A stretch of DNA of 13,473 nt from Thauera sp. (GTDB taxonomy: Bacteria > Pseudomonadota > Gammaproteobacteria > Burkholderiales > Rhodocyclaceae): assembly GCA_023150215.1 (NCBI GenBank), contig JAKLLJ010000060.1, positions 1 through 13,473 on the forward strand, read 5' to 3'. The translations under genes were made by a program, and so were the position numbers. The notes below the pieces were generated by a model that worked only from the letters and a program-made list of their open reading frames with translations, was not told where the DNA came from and did no database searches. Positions 6,091 through 11,828 of the stretch are shown here, one piece after another (position 1 is the stretch's first letter; every line of letters begins with the position of its first letter).

Positions 6091-6354
6091 TCGGCGGCTC
6101 GAGCTCGCCAGCATCGCCCCGGCGCCGACGAAGAGACCGCCGAAGAGGCGGTTCTGCAGGCGCAGCAGGCGCGGGTTGCGCAGCAGGGGGCGGCAACGCG
6201 TGGCGAGCAGCGCGTAGCAGGACATCACCATCATGTCGACCGCCACCATGGTCGCGCCGATGATCGCGAACTGCGGCCACTGCGGGCGGTCGGGCACGAT
6301 GAACTGCGGCACCAGCGCGGCGGCGAGAAAGGCGAGCCACATCGTCCAGCTCAT
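6091..6354 (-). pseudogene. LysE/RhtB-family exporter remnant with internal deletion
   Basis: About 88 codons. The first ~13 residues (MSWTMWLAFLAAA) match the usual N-terminus of LysE/RhtB amino-acid exporters. The sequence then jumps straight to the family's C-terminal half: PQFIVPDRPQWPQF, a helix AIIGATMVAVDMMVMSCYALLA, and the terminal RLFGGLFVGAGAMLAS. Full-length members have about 205-210 residues, so roughly 115-120 central residues are missing, in frame. The normal stop is also gone: the frame stays open to 5878, through both REP elements and into the znuA 3' end on the opposite strand. A functional exporter is unlikely. It follows the TSUP gene by 47 bp on the same strand. Confidence 0.65.
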
Positions 6355-6401
6355 GGGAATCTCCGGCAAATGCGTTCAGCGAGTTCGTTCATGGGCGTCG
6401 T

Positions 6402-7208
6402 TCAGGCGAAGATGCTGTGCAGCATCTTGGCGCACAGCACGACCAGCATCCCGGCGAACACCTTCTTCAGCGTCGCCACCGGCAAGCGGTGGGCGAGCTT
6501 CGCGCCGAGGGGAGCGAAGAAGGTGCTGACCACGGAGACCAGCACCAGCGCCGGCAGGTATACATAGCCGAAGGTGAGCGCCGGCATGTCGGGCGCGCCC
6601 CAGCCGTTGACGAGATAGCCCACGGTGCCGGCGAGCGCGATCGGCAGTCCGATCGCCGCGGAGGTGCCGATCGCGTTCTGCATCTTGACGTTGCACCAGG
6701 TCATGAAGGGCACCGACAGCGAGCCGCCGCCGATCGCGACCAGCGCCGAGACGCCGCCGATGCCCAGTCCGGCTGCGCTCATGCCAAGCACCCCGGGCAG
6801 CTCGCGCGAGGGCTTGGGCTTGATGTTGAGCAGCATCTGGATGGACACGTAGGCCATGAAGACCGCGAAGAAGATCGCCAGCGGCACGGTCGACACGCGT
6901 GCGGCGACGAAGGTGGCGGCGAAGGTGCCGACCAGGATGCCCGGGGTGATCAGGCGCACGATGTCCCAGCGCACCGCGCCGTGGGCATGGTGGGCGCGCA
7001 GGCTGGACACCGAAGTGAGCACGATCGCCGCCATCGAGGTGCCGAGCGCCATGTGCACCACCTGCGCCTGCGGGAAGCCCTGGGCGATGAAGAAGGTGGT
7101 CAGCATCGGCACCATGATGCCGCCACCGCCCACGCCGAGCAGTCCGGCAAAAAACCCCACCGCGGCGCCCAGCACCGGGTAGGCGAGCCACCAGAGATCG
7201 AAAGTCAT
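6402..7208 (-). CDS. TSUP (TauE/SafE) family membrane transporter
   Basis: A 268-residue inner-membrane protein with the internal two-fold repeat of the TSUP family. GFFAGLLGVGGGGIMVP (18-34) in the first half is echoed by GGVSALVAIGGGSLSVP (151-167) in the second, and ALGTSMAA (54-61) by AIGTSAAI (179-186). About eight membrane segments are expected. Members export or import sulfite, sulfoacetate, taurine-related or other organic anions; the substrate here cannot be told from sequence. The ATG at 7208 starts right before the first helix; the frame extends upstream to 7322, but that part is low quality and leads into REP repeats. The next gene downstream on this strand is the LysE-type remnant. 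No link with the zinc genes is evident. Confidence 0.88.
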   Translation of the reverse strand: MTFDLWWLAYPVLGAAVGFFAGLLGVGGGGIMVPMLTTFFIAQGFPQAQVVHMALGTSMAAIVLTSVSSLRAHHAHGAVRWDIVRLITPGILVGTFAATFVAARVSTVPLAIFFAVFMAYVSIQMLLNIKPKPSRELPGVLGMSAAGLGIGGVSALVAIGGGSLSVPFMTWCNVKMQNAIGTSAAIGLPIALAGTVGYLVNGWGAPDMPALTFGYVYLPALVLVSVVSTFFAPLGAKLAHRLPVATLKKVFAGMLVVLCAKMLHSIFA

Positions 7209-7639
7209 CGCATTCTCGCTGTCGTTCGCGCGCGCCACATGCTGCGGCGCAGAAAGAGCGGCACTATCGGGCATGGACGGCGTGACGCGCAAGCGCCGCA
7301 CCGCACCGCCGTACCTACCCACCGCCGCACTGGCGCCTGTAGGAGCGGCGGCAGCCGCGAACGTCGGCTCCCCCGCACGCGACGCGCAGGTGGGCCTCCA
7401 TCGCCGTGTTCGCGCCTTCCGGCGCTCCTACGGGAACCGTGCGCGTCCGACGCCTTGTAGGAGCGGCGGAAGCCGCGAACCGGGCCGCCGGGCCCTTGAC
7501 GCGGCTGACGGAGACGAGCGCCGTGTTCGCGCCTGCCGGCGCTCCTACAGGAGCAGCGGAAGGCGCGAACCTCGGCTCCTGCACAAACCTTTGCGGGTCC
7601 ATGGCATGGCGAATCGGGCCGGGCTGTTACCATTTCGCC
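7209..7639. other. Divergent gap between TSUP and sensor kinase genes
   Basis: A 431-bp region with five REP-like palindromes (7339-7570) in its middle. On the right is a 9-bp inverted repeat (7605-7613 and 7634-7642) that reaches the kinase start codon. Between 7209 and 7338 I see no gene and no convincing promoter. The kinase frame stays open leftward through the REPs, giving the 'FAPxGAPTG' peptide that REP sequence encodes when translated. Confidence 0.7.
7339..7570. repeat. REP cluster 4 (five elements)
   Basis: Elements at 7339-7362 (+), 7408-7431 (-), 7457-7480 (+), 7525-7548 (-) and a degenerate 7547-7570 (+) that abuts the fourth. Stem and loop types are mixed: GCGGC/GCCGC with GGCA, GCGCC/GGCGC with GGAA, GCGGC/GCCGC with GGAA, and GCGCC/GGCGC with GGCA; the fifth has a broken stem (GCAGC against GGCGC). 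Gaps are 45, 25 and 44 bp. Confidence 0.92.
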
Positions 7640-7642
7640 ATG
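7605..7642. promoter_or_regulatory. Inverted repeat covering the sensor-kinase start codon
   Basis: CATGGCGAA (7605-7613) and TTCGCCATG (7634-7642) are perfect 9-bp inverted arms with a 20-bp spacer. The right arm contains the ATG chosen for the kinase. In mRNA this could hide the start codon in a hairpin; in DNA it could be an operator. Function is inferred only. Confidence 0.35.
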
Positions 7643-8950
7643 GCTACCCCTCCCCCGGCCCCGGCGGCGGCGAACGGCGCCGCCGCGCCTGCGCCGCTGC
7701 GCCACTATCTTTACGCCTCGCTCGCGGTCGGCGCGGTCGCGCTGCTCGGCGCGCCGTTGCTCGGCCAGTTCGATCTCGCCAACATCGCGATGCTGTTCCC
7801 GCTCGCAGTGCTGTTCGCCGCGATCCGGCTCGGACGCGGGCCGGCGGTGTTGGCCGCCTTCCTGTCGGTGGCGCTGTTCGACTTCTTCTTCGTGCATCCA
7901 CACTTCACGTTGGCGGTGTCGGACCTGCAGTACCTGCTGACCTTCGCGGTGCTGCTCGCGGTCGCGCTGACCACCGCCGAGCTGGTCGCGCGCCTGCGCC
8001 GCGAGCGCGACAGCGCCGAGGCACGCGCCGAGGAGACGGCAGAAGCCCGCCTGGCGGTGGAGTCGGAACGCCTGCGCAACACCCTGCTCGCCTCGCTGTC
8101 GCACGACCTGCGCACGCCGCTCACCGCGCTCGCCGGGCTGGCCGAATCCTTGCCCTTGGCCGGACCGCCGCTGCCGCCGGCACAGGCCGAGCTGGCCGAG
8201 GCGATCCGCGCGGAGGCGCTGCGCACCCATGCGCTCGCGCGCGACCTGCTCGACCTCGCCCGCCTGCAGTCCGAAACCCCGCGCCTGGCGCTCGACTGGC
8301 TGACCGTGGACGAACTCGTCGGCAGCGCGCTGCAGGCGCGCGCTCATGCGCTGCGCGAGCACGTGCTCACCCTGGCGCTGCCGGCCGACCTGCCCCTGCT
8401 GCACGCAGACGCGGCCCTCATGGAGCGGGTGATGTGCAACCTGATCGACAACGCCATCGCCCACACCCCGGCCGGCGGGCGCATCACGCTCAGTGCGCGG
8501 ACAGGGGCGGCGAACGCACCCGCCGAGGATGACGCACCGTCGCCGTGCTCAGCCGCGCCGCAGCCCCCCGGTCCTGCCCACGACCGGCCTGGCCGGTGCG
8601 GATTCGAAGGGCGGGGGGCGGACGAAGGCACAGCATTGCCCGCCGGGTCGATATCGATCAGCGTCTGCGACGACGGCTGCGGCCTGCCACCCGGGCGCGA
8701 ACAGGCGATCTTCGAGCGCTTCGTGCGCGCACCGCACCCTCACCCGCCGTCCGCTGGCACCACCGTGACCGGCGACGGCGGCACCGGCCTGGGGCTGGCG
8801 ATCGTGCGCGCGATCGTGGAAGCACACGGCGGCTCGGTGGCGGCGCGCAACCGTGCCGGCGGCGGCGCCTGCTTCACGCTGTGCCTGCCGCTGCCGCCGC
8901 AGCCCGAACTGCCGCCACCCGAGGGCGGCGAAACGGAGCACGGGCGATGA
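7640..8950 (+). CDS. KdpD-like membrane sensor histidine kinase (DUF4118), short form
   Basis: A 436-residue kinase. Residues ~22-113 hold the four-helix DUF4118 sensor module of KdpD. A coiled linker (~114-145) leads to the HisKA domain with phospho-acceptor H155 (SHDLRTP). The HATPase domain follows: N-box N271 (LIDNAIAH), G1 DDGCGLP (344-350) and G2 GTGLGL (381-386). Compared with classical KdpD (about 890 residues) it lacks the N-terminal KdpD/Usp cytoplasmic half. A Pro/Ala/Gly-rich insert (~288-336) splits the ATP domain between N-box and G1. It overlaps the response-regulator start (ATGA). With trkH adjacent, potassium or osmotic sensing is likely. ATG 7640 is chosen; ATG 7601 in the same frame adds 13 residues. 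Confidence 0.88.
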   Translation: MATPPPAPAAANGAAAPAPLRHYLYASLAVGAVALLGAPLLGQFDLANIAMLFPLAVLFAAIRLGRGPAVLAAFLSVALFDFFFVHPHFTLAVSDLQYLLTFAVLLAVALTTAELVARLRRERDSAEARAEETAEARLAVESERLRNTLLASLSHDLRTPLTALAGLAESLPLAGPPLPPAQAELAEAIRAEALRTHALARDLLDLARLQSETPRLALDWLTVDELVGSALQARAHALREHVLTLALPADLPLLHADAALMERVMCNLIDNAIAHTPAGGRITLSARTGAANAPAEDDAPSPCSAAPQPPGPAHDRPGRCGFEGRGADEGTALPAGSISISVCDDGCGLPPGREQAIFERFVRAPHPHPPSAGTTVTGDGGTGLGLAIVRAIVEAHGGSVAARNRAGGGACFTLCLPLPPQPELPPPEGGETEHGR

Positions 8951-9693
8951 AGAGCGCGCACGCCCCCGCCCCCGTCGTGCTGCTGCTCGAGGACGATGCC
9001 GGCATCCGCCGCTTCGTGCGCGCGGCGCTCGAATCCGAAGGCTGCAGCGTGTGCGAAGCCGCCGCGCTCGAGCGCGGTCGCATCGAGCTCGCCAGCCGCC
9101 GCCCCGACCTGCTGGTGCTCGATCTCGGCCTGCCCGACGGCGACGGCATGGAACTGCTCGTCGAGTTGCGAACCTGGAGCGGGATGCCGGTGCTAGTGCT
9201 GTCGGCGCGCAGCGACGAGGCCGACAAGGTGGCCGCGCTCGACGCCGGCGCCGATGACTACCTCGCCAAGCCCTTCGGCGTCGGCGAACTGCTCGCCCGC
9301 GTGCGTGCGCTGTTGCGGCGGGCGATGCGCCCGCCGCAGGCGACGGCGCGGACGGCGTTTGGCGACATCGAGGTCGATCTCGAGCAGCGCACGGTGACGC
9401 GCGCCGGCGCAGCGGTGCATCTGACCCCGATCGAATACCGCCTGCTCGGCCTGCTGGTGGCCGCCGCCGGCCGCGTTGTGACGCAGCGCCAGCTGCTCGC
9501 CGGCGCGTGGGGGCCGAACCACGTCGAGCACGCGCACTACCTGCGCGTGTACATGGCCGGGCTGCGCCGCAAGCTCGAGCCCGACCCGCGCCTGCCCGCC
9601 CACATCCTGACCGAGCCCGGGGTGGGCTACCGGCTGGTGGCGGAACCGCTCAGCGGCGCCAGAACGCAGGCATCAGCACCACCAGCAGGGTGA
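8947..9693 (+). CDS. kdpE: KdpE-like OmpR-family response regulator
   Basis: A 248-residue two-domain regulator. The receiver domain (~9-125) has the acidic pocket E15/D16/D17, phospho-acceptor D59 (LVLDLGLPDG), S86 and K108. The winged-helix DNA-binding domain (~137-232) ends with GPNHVEHAHYLRVYMAGLRRKLE...HILTEPGVGYRL, a pattern close to KdpE. The start overlaps the kinase stop, with GGAG (8935-8938) 8 nt upstream. The 3' end overlaps the convergent trkH gene by 44 bp, so the last ~15 residues (GARTQASAPPAG region) may be recent run-on. No kdpFABC genes are in view; the likely local target is trkH. The name is by similarity. Confidence 0.88.
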   Translation: MKSAHAPAPVVLLLEDDAGIRRFVRAALESEGCSVCEAAALERGRIELASRRPDLLVLDLGLPDGDGMELLVELRTWSGMPVLVLSARSDEADKVAALDAGADDYLAKPFGVGELLARVRALLRRAMRPPQATARTAFGDIEVDLEQRTVTRAGAAVHLTPIEYRLLGLLVAAAGRVVTQRQLLAGAWGPNHVEHAHYLRVYMAGLRRKLEPDPRLPAHILTEPGVGYRLVAEPLSGARTQASAPPAG

Positions 9694-10926
9694 AGATCTC
9701 GAGCCGGCCGAGGATCATCGCGAAACTCAGCACCCAGGTCTGGAAATCGTCCAGGCCCTGGTAGTTGCCCGCCGGCCCCACCGCGGCAAGGCCCGGGCCG
9801 GCGTTGTTGAGGCAGGCGACCACGCCCGAGAACGCGGTGATCAGCTCCATGCCGGAGGCCGCCAGGATCAGAGTGAGACTGACGATGCTGACCATGTACA
9901 TGAAACTGAACGCGAGCACCGCGTGCAGCACGTTGTCGGAGACGCGCTGGCTGCCCAGACGCAGCGGCACCACCGCGCTCGGGTGCAGCGAGCGCACGAT
10001 CTCGCGGTGCACCTGCTTGTACAGGATGATCGCGCGCATCATCTTGATGCCACCGCCAGTGGAGCCGGAGCAGGCGGCGAAGCTGCTCAGGAACAGGATC
10101 CAGACCTGCGCGAACATCGGCCACAGGGTGTAGTCGTAGGTCGCCAGACCCAGCGAGGTAGCGAGCGAGACCGCGTGAAAGGAGACGTGGCGGAACGCGA
10201 GCGCGCCGTCCTGGTAGGCCCCGCCTTCGAGCAGATAGACGGTGAGGAAGACCACGGTGACCGCGAGCACGCCGAAGAACCAGCGCAGTTCGGGGTCGCG
10301 CGCATACGGGCGCGGCGTGCGGTGCACCAGGGCCAGGTAGTGGGTGGCGTAGTTGATCCCCGACAGCAGCGCGAAGGCGATCGTGACGGTCTCGATCGGC
10401 ACGCTGTCGAAGGCGCCCAGGCTGGCGTCACGGGCTCGGCACGGAAGATCTGCCGGCCGCCGATGCCGAGCAGCGGCAGCACCGCCACCATCAGCACGAT
10501 GACGCCCATGCCGCCCACCCAGTGCATGAAGCAACGCCACAGGTTGATCGAGATCGGCAGATTGTCCAGCCCGGTAAGCACGGTGGCACCGGTGGTGGTG
10601 AGCCCGGAGGCGGCCTCGAAGTAGGCGTCGGTGAAGGACAGCTCGGGCAGGTAGAACATCAGCGGCAGCGCACCGAACACCGGCGTGATCAGCCAGGTGG
10701 CCGCCACCAGCAGGAAGCCGTCGGAGACACGCAGGTCGCGGCGCACGCCGCGCGCACTCAGCCACATCGCCAGCCCGCTGGCGATGGTGGCGAGGATGGC
10801 GAAGTCGTAGGCCTTGGTGGCGCCGTCGTCGAGGGCGAAGGAAACCGCGAGCGGAAAGCCCATCACCAGCCCGAACAGCATCAGCATCATGCCGAGCACA
10901 CCGACGACGGGGAAGTAAGCTTGCAT
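9650..10926 (-). pseudogene. trkH: TrkH potassium uptake channel, broken by deletion and frameshift
   Basis: Two frames together spell most of TrkH. From ATG 10926 (MQAYFPVVGVLG) the first frame covers about 164 residues, including pore loop 1 (SGLTTTGATVLTGL), and reaches GIGGRQIFRAE. The homology then continues in another frame at DASLGAFDSVPIE and runs to the stop at 9650, including pore loops 3 (TSLGLATYD) and 4 (ACLNNAGPG). The junction is near 10428-10440. Compared with E. coli TrkH as I recall it, about 60 residues between 'RAE' and 'DAS' are missing, including the second pore loop and its preceding helix. The missing length is not a multiple of three. Without all four pore loops K+ conduction is not expected. 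A sequence or assembly error is the alternative. Confidence 0.85.
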
Positions 10927-10987
10927 TGCAGCAAATGCGGCTATTGCCGCAGAAGTCCGGAAACGCCGCGGATGCTAGGCCGCGGCG

Positions 10988-11004
10988 CGTAAAGATGGCG
11001 TTAA
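10988..11004 (-). promoter_or_regulatory. Candidate KdpE-type direct-repeat site upstream of trkH
   Basis: On the minus strand the sequence is TTAACGCCATCTTTACG: two 6-mers, TTAACG and TTTACG, with a 5-bp spacer (11-bp period). The E. coli KdpE box has the same 6-5-6 layout (TTTATA-5-TTTACA). It lies 62 bp upstream of the trkH ATG. Between it and the gene are two small inverted repeats, CGCCGCG/CGCGGCG (10964-10987) and TGCGGC-TATT-GCCGCA (10936-10951). Pattern match only. Confidence 0.3.
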
Positions 11005-11057
11005 GAGTTTGCGGTGCAGCATGGTCGTGAGGGGCAAGTCGCGTGAGCGTAGACGCG

Positions 11058-11091
11058 AAGAGGGCGCGGTGATCGCTCACCGCGCCCTCTT
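11058..11091. terminator. Strong 15-bp hairpin, probable terminator
   Basis: Perfect 15-bp arms (11058-11072 and 11077-11091) with loop TCGC. On the plus strand the hairpin is followed by TATT after a CTCTT arm end, which resembles a U-tract; on the minus strand it is followed by CGCGTCT. It lies just downstream of the leftward 6S RNA gene and upstream of trkH, so it most likely ends the zapA-6S transcript or acts in both directions. No plus-strand gene that would need it is visible. Confidence 0.6.
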
Positions 11092-11109
11092 TATTGGCCC
11101 CCCGCCTGT

Positions 11110-11305
11110 GCCGTTTCCGCCGGGCATCCTGAACCTAGGGTTCAGGGAGGTCGCGTTCCTTCCGCTTCAGGATCACCCGGCTAAGGGGCGTTCACACCAG
11201 CGGCATGAATGGTCGGCGACCGAGTCTCTCGACTATTGGTTCAAGGAGTCTACGACTTCAACGAACACTGCAGGGGATTGACTGGTCCTGCCTTGCAACA
11301 ACGCT
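11110..11305 (-). ncRNA. ssrS: 6S RNA
   Basis: The region directly downstream of zapA on the same strand, which is the usual site of 6S RNA in proteobacteria. Read on the minus strand it has the blocks of known 6S RNA in order: GACCAGTCAATCCCCTG (E. coli GGCCAGUCCCCUGAG), ACTCGGTCGCCGACC (E. coli CUCGGUCCGUCCGAG), then CCTGAACCCTAGGTTCAGG (E. coli CCUUGAACCAAGGGUUCAAGG), and GCCCGGCGG near the 3' end. A closing stem is possible: GTTGTTGC (11302-11295) with GCGGAAAC (11120-11113), continued by GGCA with TGCC. 6S RNA binds the sigma-70 RNA polymerase as a promoter mimic in stationary phase. Ends are approximate. Confidence 0.85.
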
Positions 11306-11608
11306 TCAGAAAAGCTTGTCTGGTTGTGCCAGCACACCATCGAGACGCGCTTTCATGAGACCGATTCTACGCTTCATGCCCGGCATGTCAAACCCGTTGC
11401 CACGCTGGTGTTGCAGGAACTCGTGGGCGATGTTGAGCGCGGTCATGACCGCCAGCTTTTCGCCGGATGACCCTGTTTTTGCGCCCAGTTCGCGGAACTT
11501 GTCGTCCAGATAGGCCACGGCCGCGAGCAGGTCGTCGCGCGTCTCGGGCGTGCAGGAGATGCGGTACTCCTTGCCCAGCAACATCATGTCGAGATGATCG
11601 GCGGACAT
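11306..11608 (-). CDS. zapA: Cell division protein ZapA
   Basis: A 100-residue ZapA. The N-terminal half (MSADHLDMMLLGKEYRISCTPETRDDLLAAVAYLDDKFREL) is the family's globular head with the 'LLGKEYRISC' strand. A conserved helix follows (EKLAVMTALNIAHEFLQ, 50-66), then a C-terminal helix for the coiled-coil tetramer. ZapA cross-links FtsZ filaments at the division ring. A good Shine-Dalgarno, GGAGG (11618-11622), lies 9 nt before ATG 11608, inside the last codons of the upstream coiled-coil gene. The stop codon abuts the 6S RNA gene. Length and context are normal for the family. Confidence 0.93.
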   Translation of the reverse strand: MSADHLDMMLLGKEYRISCTPETRDDLLAAVAYLDDKFRELGAKTGSSGEKLAVMTALNIAHEFLQHQRGNGFDMPGMKRRIGLMKARLDGVLAQPDKLF

Positions 11609-11612
11609 CGCT

Positions 11613-11779
11613 TCAGGCCTCCGGCAGTTTGTCGAGCAGGCTCTCGAGGCGGTCCGCGGCGAGGCGCACCTTGTCGGAGAGTCTGCGATTCTCGCCCTCG
11701 AGCTGAACGACGCGGCTGCGCAGGGCAGCGTTGTCGTTCTTGAGGCGCCGGCTTCGAGCTGCGCAAGTTCGGTTTCCAT
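11613..11779 (-). pseudogene. ZapB-like (TIGR02449-type) coiled-coil protein, frameshifted
   Basis: The gene paired with zapA in many proteobacteria encodes a short coiled-coil protein of ~65-70 residues. Here its start is in one frame (METELAQLEA, ATG 11779) and its body in another (RRLKNDNAALRSRVVQLEGENRRLSDKVRLAADRLESLLDKLPEA, stop 11613). The two halves meet near 11748-11752. Together they give ~56 residues, so around ten residues seem to be missing as well as the frame. The second frame has no good start of its own, only TTG upstream. It would normally act at the division ring with ZapA. It may be a true lesion or a sequencing/assembly error. Confidence 0.65.
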
Positions 11780-11828
11780 GGCGTCGATGGTAGTGAGCGG
11801 CCGATGAAGGGTCAATCAAACACGGCGA

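Noticed and set aside
7339..7570. CRISPR-like pattern of 24-bp repeats with 25-54-bp spacers
   Set aside because: Repeats alternate in orientation, are internally palindromic, occur in several intergenic sites and have no cas genes nearby; they are REP-type elements.
7406..7639. Upstream extension of the sensor kinase to 7406
   Set aside because: It translates two and a half REP elements (FAPSGAPTG, FAPAGAPTG); the kinase N-terminus is normal from 7640.
11009..11281. 90-codon plus-strand frame
   Set aside because: It lies over the hairpin and the 6S RNA gene on the opposite strand and has no protein-like features.
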